In this document: piece by piece, positions 11,464 to 21,423 of the stretch
How positions within the stretch are numbered: the stretch's first letter is position 1
Layout: each line of letters starts with the position of its first letter
Source of the DNA: Gyrodactylus bullatarudis
Taxonomy: Eukaryota; Platyhelminthes; Monogenea; Gyrodactylidea; Gyrodactylidae
Direction: 5' to 3'
Length of the DNA stretch: 64,000 nucleotides
Assembly: GCA_012064415.1 (NCBI GenBank)
Contig: SSNU01000094.1
Location: 1 to 64,000, forward strand
The notes under the pieces: model-generated
What the model was told of the DNA's origin: nothing
The model's database searches: none
What the model saw: only the letters and a program-made list of their open reading frames with translations
Made by a program: the position numbers and the translations under genes

Positions 11464-12660
11464 TTTATTATAAAAAATTAACTTTGTCAATAGGGAATAA
11501 TTATTAAAAGAATCTTATCTAGAACTTAAAATTTCAATTTACAAAAATACTCACCCAGTTTCATTTGTCTCTTGTGTTATTCTGCTCTTTCTTGTTTCAA
11601 TAAAAAAGAGCGCAAAAATGTTCACGTTAAAATAAGCTTGAAAAGAAGAATTATCACTAAAGGCCAATGAAATTTTTCTGCCAAAGCATCTCTGATAAGA
11701 GAGACATATTTTCTTATCGATACGTTATATAAATATTAACAGACACGTAAATATATATCCTGTATACATACAGAATACACGGGGGAGGATGCTTAAAAGA
11801 TTTTTTGTAATCATCTTCAAATAATAATACACTCTATATTCTACTAGTATACAATACACTAAAGATGAATGATATACTGTACAAAGATGCAGTATATAAA
11901 TAAATAGATTGACTTGAATTAGTATTGCTACACATGGAAATGCTAAGCAGTCCCACATGAACAAAAATTTTATGATTCGAAAAATACACTTGGATTTCCA
12001 TGACAGCTTTAAAGAGATTCCCCGTGGAATTTTTTAAAGGATGAAATCTAATATTTCATCAAATCCAGGTTGACAATGATTAGAGGGGTGTGTGTGAGAA
12101 TTGAGTAATTAAATGTATTGAATTACATTTTGATATCTTTTATAGCTTTGTTTCTTTCACACTATCCATGCTCACTGAGATTACTGCTATAAAAAGGCAA
12201 GAGATTTTTCATTATTTCTCTGATTTCACGATAAAAAATCAGTCAAATATTATCACACTATAAATATTGTCTGTACCGAATAAATGACAGGCTCAAACTT
12301 GGCTGATTATTTTATACACTATTATAGAACGTTGATTTACTGAGAATACTAGAATCTGAGAAAACTGATACCTCTAGATATGCTAAAATTAAAGACAATA
12401 AGTTAAAAATAAGAACTGACCTATCTTAGGCCAAAATAAAATCCAAGTTTTTACAAGTAGCCAAATAAACAAATTCCTTATTTCCCAGAAACCTAAAATT
12501 AAAATTTGAATATTGGATCGCAAAAGACTGTTTGATTTTCCTTAAGGCGATTATATGTTTTGGTTGAAATCTTTTCTACAACAATGATATCATTTATCGA
12601 ATGTTCCCCATTTATTTTTTCTGTATTTTTCTTTTTCTATCTAAGTTAAGGTTGCTGGCA
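11464..12660. other. No gene recognised
   Basis: AT-rich sequence. The short ORFs lack splice context and recognisable domains. Confidence 0.45.
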
Positions 12661-12663
12661 CAT

Positions 12664-12757
12664 TTTTTAATAGGGGTATTTGCATCAAACCACTGTCACC
12701 ATATCTGCAAATGGGAAGGTCCAAGTCATCAATTTTGCAAATACCCCTTTTTAATAT
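12664..12757. repeat. Short hairpin-forming inverted repeat
   Basis: TAGGGGTATTTGCA (12671-12684) is inverted as TGCAAATACCCC (from 12736) with about 50 bp between. It may be a miniature inverted-repeat insertion at the edge of the pogo-like remnant. Confidence 0.45.
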
Positions 12758-13135
12758 TTATCTCAGATTTGTAGCGTGAATATAATCTTCTATACCAATT
12801 TTCTGAAAGAACTAGCATTGACTCTTCTTCAGAAATGAGTTTTTCTGCTACTTCTAAATCTATTTTTCTTGTTATTTGATGGGACTTTTTCTTAAGAATC
12901 TCAATAATTTTTTTTTCGATATCTTGGTAACAGTTTCTTGTCGAAGATCGTCTTGAACATATATTTTGTGTTTTCATACTGCCAAGAAGAGCATTCTTGT
13001 TATGATGTATCTTTTAAACAAGGCTTTTCGAGCAGTTAAAATCCAAAGAAACCTCTAAGATTGATTTGCCATCATCAATTTGTCGAATAACTTCTATTTT
13101 TTGTTTGAGAGAAAGACGTGTTCTTTCCGTGTTGT
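12740..13135 (-). pseudogene. Pogo/Tigger (CENP-B-type) transposase DNA-binding region, broken
   Basis: Read on the minus strand, the first part carries LSLKQKIEVIRQIDDGKSIL and FNCSKSLV, followed by an in-frame stop and NKNALLGS. This is the pattern of the first CENP-B/Tigger helix-turn-helix. It continues in frame into EKKIIEILKKK...AEKLISEEE and ENWYRRLYSRYKSEI, resembling the second CENP-B-type HTH that ends in W-x-x-R(F/L)-x-x-R. The DDE catalytic part was not found downstream. One internal stop and loss of the catalytic region make it a relic. Confidence 0.55.
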
Positions 13136-15300
13136 CAATGTGTAAAATAAATTTGATGAGGCTACTTAATTAAAGAGTAAAAAGTAATTATTAAATTTTA
13201 CATTGGAATGCTTTTTAAAATTTCAAGTTTTATTAAATCTACATGCAAAAAAGAAGAAAAACACTCGAAAAATATGTATTTTTTAAAGGATTTTTCAATT
13301 TTTTCTAACTTGACGCGCGTTTTAAAAACCTTTGCGAGAGTGCTAAATTCGCCTATTACCCATCAATTAATGCGAAATTTAACGCTCTTTTCAATCAAAA
13401 TAAAATCAATTTCGGATTCCTATGTTTTCATACCAATAATATCAATTAAGTTCATTGAGATACTCAAAATTAGCATTTTTTGGTTTTTTGGCCATAGCGA
13501 AATAGATAGTTGACGGATAAAGAAAAATAAATTTTTGATATCAATTCATCATTTGTTTGAATCTAAATAAAATGATTTTAGATTCTAAAATGTTGTTTTT
13601 CTAGAAAAGCTGGAAAATAATGAATGGCGAAAAAAGTCAAGAAGAGGATTCAGGGATTCACTGATAAATTCAAAGTTCTTAAAAAAATTAAGAAAAAAAC
13701 TAATGGAATGAATCTATAAAGAGTTTTTTGAGAAACTAATGAAACTCTCTGAAATTTTTTTCTTTCAGTTTCACATTCGTAACGTTACAAGTCAATCTAA
13801 AGACTTTTTTTACTCCATGGAGTTGATATTAATTTTATTCATCTCATTCAAGTTTCATTTAAAAGAATTCAACTCAGCAAGACATGATGGAATGATTTTG
13901 AAATATCACAAAGATTATTTGAATAAAATTACAGGGGATTTCATTACTTTCACAAAATTTTAAAATCTAACGGCTTTTTGGATTATATTTATTTTATTTG
14001 AAAGAATTAAAAAATTAATATAAATTTATCTATAATTATCAGGGACGAAATAATTGAGGTATTCAATAGTTGATTTAATATTCGTTGAGGGAATATTATG
14101 AATTTTCTTATCTGAATCCTGCTTGTAAGGTTAAGAGTATATATTTTTGAGTAGAATCAAATGCTTCCTTTGATTTATCGTATTATAGGTAATTTCCGAG
14201 ATTGATTTCATTATTGAAGAGGCTTCTTCTTGGCCAGATTGGATAATTGAGAACATGCCAAGGCATTCCTTATAGAACTCCTTTATAAAAGGGAAAATTA
14301 TCACAGTCATCGTTATCAATGCTCCAAATCAACTCGTTTTATATAATAATTTAGTCAATGATACTTTTTCAGATTTCTATTTCGTAAAATTTCTATAGAA
14401 TTTCAAATCGTTTTTCACTAAAGGAATTTCGTAAGTTATCGTTTCCGTTATTATAATTGAAGCTTGTTCAATAAAGAGTGTTCAAGTCTTGTTTCTCGCT
14501 CTTAAAAATTGAAAGAGAGTTCATTCATTTTAATCTTATAAACCAAAATCAACATCATCTTTAAAAAAGGTTAAGGAATGCATACACTCTGTCCTGCTTA
14601 TCTTTTTGATAAATGAGATGACGCTGAGGTGAGACAGTGCTGCCCACGTATTGCATGAAATCTGAGTAAGTGGAATGATACATTAGTCAAAAAAGCCTAT
14701 ACTTACATAATGTATTTATCACTTGTTTGGGGAAAGAAGGACAATAAGTGTGGTTATTTCCTCTTGTGTCATTTGTATTTACCCAAAATAATATGGAGTA
14801 CATACATTCTTGTGGCTACATCTCCATCTCTGAAATCCTTTGTACTTCATTGTCAAATAGGGAGAGAATATGTGACTTATCATTTCTTACCAGGTATGCA
14901 ATATAATGCTTTTATAATGAACATTGTTCATTGAACATACATTTATCTAAACGTATTCTTAATGGATTGTGTGTATTTTTCTTTTCATTTAGACAACAAG
15001 AAATGACCATATTATTTGTCCTACTGTTCTTATTAATTTTTATCCTAAACATTCTGAAACTCTTATCATTTTTCGAATTTTTTTAAGTACAATACTGTAT
15101 CAAGAATAACGTTTTCTTTAATTTAAAAACATAAACAATGTTTACTAAACATTAGATTACAAATTTAAATTAGACAATATATGGTGATTTGTATTATTCC
15201 AAGTTTTAATTTCTAACTAAAGGATAAAGCTACCTGATGAGGGGAATTTGCTAGAAAATCTCAATATTTTCCATTGAAAAGACAGGAACACAAATCGAAT
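13136..15300. other. No gene recognised
   Basis: AT-rich, with chance ORFs. A minus-strand frame at 14131-14310 reads somewhat protein-like but has no splice context or family match that I recognise. Confidence 0.4.
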
Positions 15301-15330
15301 CTAATTTCTAATATAAAAAAACCCAAAGAA

Positions 15331-15560
15331 AAGATAAATTTATAAATTCCAGTATGACTGCGAAGCATTTTTTATATAGGACATACGATTAGCGAAATTA
15401 TCAAACAGGTCAAACGATCACCACTAAAAGGATACAGTGGTAACCAGACATATAGAACAGGAGAACCATGAAGTTTCAATTGTATAAAAATGCAGATTAT
15501 GACAGCACGGATTTGTGGGTGAAGGAGAAATTCTTCATCAATCACTTTAAACAAAACCTG
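15331..15560 (+). pseudogene. Degenerate Penelope GIY-YIG remnant
   Basis: The translated words YKFQYDCEA, RLAKLSNRSNDHH and KDTVVTRHIEQENHE match the GIY-YIG region of the intact-frame copy at 27.9-28.1 kb. Several stops are present. Confidence 0.65.
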
Positions 15561-15914
15561 TGTGTTCAGAAAAATTACTCTTATAATCTTTAATTACCCT
15601 GGCCTATATGAGCTTTGTCATTTTTCTCTTCACTGTTGATGTCCATTATTAAAAGTTTTGGAGATCTTGAAAATTGTGAGAAATATCGATCTGTGGACGA
15701 TAAGAAAAATTTTTGTTGAGAGAAATCAAAAGACCGTCAGAAGTTGTGTAAATTAATGAAAAAACTCTTCAATAAAATTATCTCATCAAATTTTTAAAGC
15801 AAATTTTCAGAATCACCAATATTATTCAAGTTCATAAACTTAAAATTTATTATTTTAAAACAAAGGTTGTTTTTCAATTACTTTTTCTACAAATTCGAAA
15901 ATACACCAAATTAA

Positions 15915-16018
15915 ATAATAAAATTTATTAAAACTTAGGTCAATATCAGAATTCTCAGCCATGGTCATCCAAACGTTTCGACGGTGATTGTCTTCACACG
16001 CCTTCTTCAGTGGTACGA
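15915..16018 (-). repeat. Penelope-type terminal unit with hammerhead-like core, copy 1
   Basis: About 104 bp nearly identical to 56007-56110. On the minus strand it reads TACCACTGAAGAAGGCG, then a potential hairpin, then GTCGAAACGTTTGG and a tail. A 20-bp palindromic AT tail (AGTTTTAATAAATTTTATTA) occurs at both sides in opposite orientation. This is the kind of terminal repeat carried by Penelope-like elements, but no Penelope ORF adjoins it. Confidence 0.55.
15969..16013 (-). ncRNA. Hammerhead-ribozyme-like motif, copy 1
   Basis: The minus-strand order is CCA, CTGAAGA (fits CUGANGA), a hairpin, GAAAC, GTT, TGG. The flanking CCA and TGG can pair as stem I. The hairpin GGCG-U-GUG...CAC-CGUC can form stem II with one bulge. 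ACGT could form a short palindromic stem III, as in dimeric hammerheads of Penelope elements. One extra A lies between CTGAAGA and stem II, so activity is uncertain. Confidence 0.45.
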
Positions 16019-16081
16019 CGTAGTTTTAATAAATTTTATTATAAAACTAATTCTAGATCATTTTTCACTGATTCGGACACC

Positions 16082-16146
16082 AAATTAAAATTTTCCAATT
16101 TTTCAAAGATTTAATTCAGATAATTAGAAAGGAAAATTTAATTTGG
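16082..16146. repeat. Left 65-bp target-site duplication of a LINE insertion
   Basis: The block ending AGAAAGGAAAATTTAATTTGG recurs at 17024-17088 with about one mismatch, immediately bracketing the LINE fragment. Confidence 0.75.
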
Positions 16147-17023
16147 ATTGACTTCAATTGTCCACTTTTTGAACTCTCTTCCTGCCTGAATCTCACTCAA
16201 AAAGTCACCAAACCCTCTAGATCTAATCCATCCAGTTACCTAGATCTATTGTTTACCAATATCTCGGACCTCTCTTGTACGGATACCATTATTACCGGCG
16301 AATCCGATCACCACGTGTTAATATTTGACAATGGATCATCTAATACCAATTATAACACTGAATCGATGCACTACGTAACGTGTTTTTCACGGTTCATTCA
16401 CTTATACCTTGGCATGGAGAGCCATATTTTTAATCCAGTTTTTAACTCCTCACTGTTTAACCACCTCATACGTCAGTCAGCCAAGCGCTCTAAGAACTCA
16501 ATTAATTCTCAATCTCAGCTACCTGATAACAAGATTCATAACATGCTCGAAACTGAAACTAATTGTATATAAAAGCTTCATTTTATCTTAATTTGACTAC
16601 TGTGCCGCTCTAATAATGGGAATAACAATCGAATCTACTAAAAAGATTGAAAGAATTCAATACAGATTTCTCAAATCATGCTTTGGCATGGAAAGTTACA
16701 GAGAATCTCTAACCGAAGCTTCACTCTATCCTATTTGGTTAAGAAGAATTGCTGCATCGCTGGTACTTGATAAGAATACTATGAACCCACGCCTGAGGAG
16801 ATATGAAACTAGAAATAACAGAGGCTACACAATCCTTCTCCAAAACACCCTCCAACTAAGGACCAGATTCAAAATAGAACTATCCAATCATAAATTTGTA
16901 AATATAAAAGCAACCTGCCAATTCCTATTTACATATATTCCAGAGAATCATAACATGTTTAAAAATTACTTTTTATAAATGACTGTAAATATCCATATTT
17001 AATAAAAACTTCTATTCCAAAAA
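16147..17023 (+). mobile_element. LINE (Jockey/CR1-like) copy, truncated and internally deleted
   Basis: The first part encodes the C-terminal end of an apurinic-type endonuclease: SSYLDLLFTNIS, then ITGESDHHVLIF, the SDH motif typical of this fold. The second part (16616-16978) encodes a LINE-type C-terminus: KKIERIQYRFLKSC and YPIWLRRIAA, similar to ERVQYRFL in the other LINE at 60.1 kb. The reverse transcriptase core between them is missing. It ends in an A-run at 17019-17026 and is bounded by a 65-bp duplication, consistent with target-primed insertion. Confidence 0.75.
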
Positions 17024-17088
17024 AAATTAAAATTTTCCAACTTTTCAAAGATTTAATTCAGATAATTAGAAAGGAAAATTTAATTTGG
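17024..17088. repeat. Right 65-bp target-site duplication of the LINE
   Basis: Copy of 16082-16146 placed right after the A-rich end of the LINE. Confidence 0.75.
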
Positions 17089-17313
17089 CCATAAAAGTTT
17101 AGAGAAACACGTGATTCTCAAGAAAAGGTAAATTTTCGTAATTTTGGGTTTTATTATTTGTGGTAGACATCGGCGAAATGCTGATGCTGATCTACTCACT
17201 AATAGCCTAAATATTTAATAACATTATTTATGCTGACAGATTGAGCAAGGATTTTAAACAAAACATAAATGAAAAATTTATCATTTGTTTAAAAGTATAT
17301 ACAAAAGTATTAG

Positions 17314-17315
<2 letters not shown>

Positions 17316-17352
<37 letters not shown>
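17316..17352. repeat. (AT)n microsatellite
   Basis: About 18 uninterrupted AT units. Confidence 0.95.
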
Positions 17353-17354
<2 letters not shown>

Positions 17355-19090
17355 AATTTCTGAAATTTTAATAATAAATTGAATCAATTTAGTTGATTAA
17401 TTAACAATGCCTAGAAGCCCGATTTTCATTCTATTCAATCATTCTAGGTTTTTGTATGAAGTTAGGGATTTAGACCTAATTCTCTCGTCAGCAGTCAGTT
17501 GATATCGTTTTTTATAAATCAGCTGACGTGCTGATATCGGCATCAGCATTTTTTGTTTTTAGAATAGGTTAATTTTCGTAGTTTTGGGTTTTATTATTTT
17601 GTGGTTCACAATCTTAAGAATCAATTGAAATGTCTTTGGTGGGAATTTAAACTCTTAAAATTTATTTTTAATAAAAAATTTTTATTATTCCTTGAGATGA
17701 AAAGATATTTTAACGTTTCATTATATAATGAAGATAATCATCTTCTATTAAAACCGAATCTATCAGGCAAAAAAAAATTAAATCAGGCCATTCGCTATCA
17801 GAATATATTGTTGAGAGGATCGAATTCATTCGTTTATTCTTGAATATGAAATTATAGTCAAAATTATTTTCGAATTGAATTTTGAATTTTCACTATTTCC
17901 AACTTTGCGTTGAAATTCTCTGTTTATTCCAGTTTTATTTTTTTTCTTCTCTTTTACTGTAGCATTCAAGTTTTCTCCAATACATTGTTCACTTTTGAAC
18001 GTAAAGTGATACCTTGAGATGAAGAGTAATTCTACGAATTGACAGCTTAAAATGAGAAAATATTTCAGACGATGCAACTGTAATAAAAACGGTTATTATT
18101 TTTGGCTGAAATTTGTTTTTCGGATAGATAAAGAAAAAGCTGAAATGTAGTAAAAATGAAACAATAAATAATGCTTCGAAATTTACTGTCATATATTTTT
18201 CTTGAATAAATGGAAAAAACAGCCCGAAATGCAGAAAAGTAAATGGATTTTTCTTGAGAAGAAAGAGAAAACATCAGGTAAAAAATGGAGAATGATTTCA
18301 AATGGGACATCTGTTGTACTTATCTTTTTCCCTCCAGAAATAGAATAAATCTCATCTCCAATGGATTTTTTATCATTCAACCATGGGTAAGGAAAATCTT
18401 GATAAATATTACCAACATATGTTGATGATAAAAGTATCATATGTAAGAATTAATTCTAAAATATATTATTGTTTTTACTTGAAAGTAGTTAGCTTATTAT
18501 AATTATTATAACAATTAATATAATATAATCTACATGTAGCAGTTTGCCAGATGAAATTTTCACCTCAAATAATGATGAAACAATTGTGATTAAATTTTTG
18601 AAATAATCTTCAAAAAGGCTATTAAAAATTACGTTTCAACTTATGAATTTTGATAAATTCAAATTGTATCTTTTCGAGGATCTTTTCAGAAATTCTGATT
18701 CAGAATTAATTTTTCTGAACATTTTTTTAAAGCAGCATTGATATCTATTTAAGTAGGTAATACTAAATTAGTATTTTGTAGGAATCTGAATTATTTCAAG
18801 GCGGTAAAATGAGTTTGTATTGGCAAATTTACTCAAATATGTCCATCGAGTTATATTTTAAGCTTTAAATTTGAATAATAAAAATAGCAAACAGAATTTG
18901 ATCAAACAAAATTTTGTTCAATTAAAAATCAAAATTCATTATTTTTGTTTTAAATTTGGAGGCATCAATAAATCAATAGGTATTGCGTCCAATAAGCAGT
19001 TAGTATTATTTACTTAGGTTAATATTAGACATGGGATATTCCATTCGTTAAAAAAATTTTATGAAACACGATTTTATAGTTCTTGGTAAA
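17353..19090. other. No gene recognised
   Basis: AT-rich, with minus-strand ORFs between 17826 and 18440 that are rich in Phe, Ile and Lys. I see no domain and no consistent splice sites. The frame starting at 18440 looks protein-like for about 30 residues and could be an exon relic. Confidence 0.4.
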
Positions 19091-19173
19091 AATTTATTCT
19101 CTTTAAATTCAATATAAATGGATTTTCAGATTAACCCTCTTTATATACAAAAAATTTGATGATTGAGTAATTG

Positions 19174-19467
19174 TTAGTATCCACCAGTTTGGACTTGGAA
19201 GACTTCGATGGTATCCTCATCAGTCATATTAAGACTTAGGGGAGTATCAGTGTCCTCGATTGTATCACCTTCATAAATGAATCTGACGCCAACATTTTTC
19301 ATTCCCATACGAGTACAATAAGCTGACATAAGTTTTTTGAGAGGAGTAGATTTTTTAATCTTAAAATGGATGGTTGTTCCTTCCTGACTTTGGACTCTTA
19401 AATTAAGATGTTCATTTCCAGCGTCTTTATCTCCAGCAGGTTTGTCGGCATTGTTGGCTTCACTCAT
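19174..19467 (-). CDS. SUMO: SUMO (small ubiquitin-like modifier) precursor
   Basis: An intact 97-residue single-exon gene. The protein has a short acidic/polar N-terminal tail (about 20 residues) and then the ubiquitin-like fold of SUMO. Signature stretches are LNLRVQSQEG, HFKIKKSTPLKKLMSAYC, the RFIYEGDTIEDTDTP segment, MTDEDTIEVFQVQTGG, and a single Tyr after the Gly-Gly. SENP-type proteases would remove that Tyr to expose the diglycine, after which SUMO is joined to lysines through E1 (SAE1/2) and E2 (UBC9). The N-terminal tail has no obvious hydrophobic-K-x-E site, so SUMO chain formation through that site is not predicted. The gene starts 175 bp from, and divergent to, the ZRSR-like gene. 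A minus-strand AATAAA lies at about 19093-19098. Length and sequence are typical for the family. Confidence 0.97.
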   Translation of the reverse strand: MSEANNADKPAGDKDAGNEHLNLRVQSQEGTTIHFKIKKSTPLKKLMSAYCTRMGMKNVGVRFIYEGDTIEDTDTPLSLNMTDEDTIEVFQVQTGGY

Positions 19468-19642
19468 GCTTAATTTTTAAAGCTTAACTATTGTGATCAA
19501 ATTAGCCGCGATTTAAAGCGAATAGAAATATAAAATATTAAAACAAAAGTTTTCCAGTTATAAATCCTTATGTCAAGGTTTTAGTTGGTCTAAATTTAAA
19601 AAATTTCAAATAATTTATTTGACTAAATTTTAAAAAGATGAT
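19468..19642. promoter_or_regulatory. Divergent SUMO / ZRSR-like promoter region
   Basis: Only 175 bp separate the two start codons, so both promoters must lie here or overlap the genes. The region is AT-rich. A TATAAAT-like word occurs near 19559, but no element can be assigned with confidence. Confidence 0.5.
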
Positions 19643-20893
19643 ATGAATCATTTTCAGCGCAAGAGATTTCTTCAGTATTCTAAAAGACGTAAGAAAAGAC
19701 AACTTGAGGCCTCTCTTAAATACAAAATGGAACCAGTTATGCCACTAAAAGAATTATGTCTAGCAAATTTAAGGGAAATTAACATTATTAAGGAACAGTA
19801 ACCTTTAATTAATCATATTTTTAGAGAGAATATGAAACTCATATATCAAAACTATGAAAATGAATTTCAGAAAAAGTTGAATGAACTTGAGTTGCATCAC
19901 GAGAACCTGTCTAACTGGAATAAGAAAATTCATGATCAACGTCTTAGTATTTGGATGCAGCATCTCTCAAGGAAATTTACAAATTTTTCCAAAAAGGTTC
20001 ATAACTATATATTGTATCCTTTTTATATTTATTTTTATGATAAAAGATTTATCTCCAATAGCTTGATAATTTATCGGCCTTAACTCTCATTTTTCTCTTT
20101 CCCTTTAGCTGTCATTATACGATCCAGAAACTTCTAATCCTATTCTAGACCCTCAAAAGCTTTTAAAGGGAATTTGCAGTTTTTTCATCAAAACTGGCTC
20201 TTGTCAGTATGGTTCAAAGTTAGTAACTCAATTGATTATTTTGAATTCTAGCTGTGAAAAATTCCATCCCAGCTTTTATGATAACGATCTGATGAAGTTT
20301 AACGTATGCCAACAAGATATTCCAGAAGAATCTAAAATAATCCTTATTCTTAAAGGAATCTACAATCCTCAAGTTCGTGAAGAATTTCCTGACTATGAAG
20401 ATTTCTATCATGATGTTTTTCGGTTTATTTCTAAAAAGTATGGCCCTCTTTTAGGAATGAGAACTTGCAAGAATTTAAAACCGCATCTTTACGCAAATGT
20501 TTATTTGGAATTTCCCAATTTGACTTCAGCAGAACTTGGATACCATGGGCTCAAACATAAAACTTATGTTGGTGCTTTAATAATACCAGAGTTGGTAATC
20601 CTTAAGCATGGTTGGAAAATGGCTATTTGTGGCCTAGATCATAGAAATAAATGTCCCAAAGGTGACGAGAGTTGTAATTATCTTCATGTATATCTAAATC
20701 CTGGTGAGAGCAAGGCAGATCTTTGTCACGCTTTATTGAAAAACATTTGTACAAACAAATCAGACAAGTTAGTGTTACTAGTTCAATTTTTCTTTTTTTT
20801 AATAAAATTCTCAATTTAATTAATAGACGCCTTCAGATGCGAAAATTTCAAGATCCGAATAAAGAAATTGAAAAAGGCTCTTTGATGATATAG
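19643..20893 (+). CDS. ZRSR/U2AF35-related splicing factor with two CCCH zinc fingers
   Basis: Five exons: 19643-19797, 19825-19996, 20109-20218, 20252-20767 and 20827-20893. They sum to 1020 nt, or 339 residues. The introns are 27, 112, 33 and 59 nt; the 112-nt intron uses a weak donor (AAAAAG|GTTCAT) and is the least certain. The N-terminus is Lys/Arg-rich (RKRFLQYSKRRKKRQ). The first CCCH finger is C132-x8-C141-x5-C147-x3-H151. A U2AF-homology RRM follows, with CKNLKPHLYANVYLEF. The second finger is C272-x7-C280-x6-C287-x3-H291, preceded by WKMAICG, a stretch nearly identical to ZRSR2. ZRSR proteins help recognise the 3' splice site, mainly of U12-type introns. The protein is shorter than vertebrate ZRSR2 and lacks an RS-rich tail. 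The second finger has one more residue than the usual x5 spacing. AATAAA follows the stop at about 20920. Confidence 0.9.
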
Positions 20894-21423
20894 AATTTTA
20901 TCTCATATTTTAATAAATTTTTTGAAGACAGTATATTTGTTAACGATGTTGGCTATTCTAATTCAGTAGGAAAGAAAATGTTTATTTCTAGCTAATTTAA
21001 CATTCATAAATTATCAATGATAAATTACATTTAAAGATTAACTACTGAATCAGAGGGTTGAATCCACTACTCTATAGAACATTTGCCCCTCTTGTTCTGC
21101 AGTAATTTTTCTCAATGACAAAGAGACTAAGGGCTTTTTAACATCGATGGAGTGAAAACGCATCTCTTGCGGTGAGTTTTCATGTCATCGATAATAAAAG
21201 AACAAAACGATTCCAAGTAAACTTGGAGAGAAATAAGAGAGGGTAACTATTGTCTAATTTAACCGAATCTACCTATAAGAGTTGATTTTATTTTCTATAA
21301 TAATACGCATTTTTATATACTTTTTCTGAACTTCAGAAGTTGCGAATTGTGCCCTGTTCGAATTTAATTTATATAAATTTCGGTAAACTAATCAAAGATT
21401 AATGATGATTTCATTTTGTTTAA
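20894..21423. other. Spacer between the ZRSR-like gene and KYAT
   Basis: It holds the ZRSR poly(A) signal (about 20920) and presumably the KYAT promoter. An imperfect hairpin lies at about 21145-21193 (ATCGATG...TGAAAAC with inverse GTTTTCATGTCATCGAT). Confidence 0.5.

Noticed and set aside
14131..14310. Protein-like minus-strand frame (EFYKECLGMFSIIQSG...)
   Set aside because: No splice signals, family match or upstream exon; too short to support as a gene.
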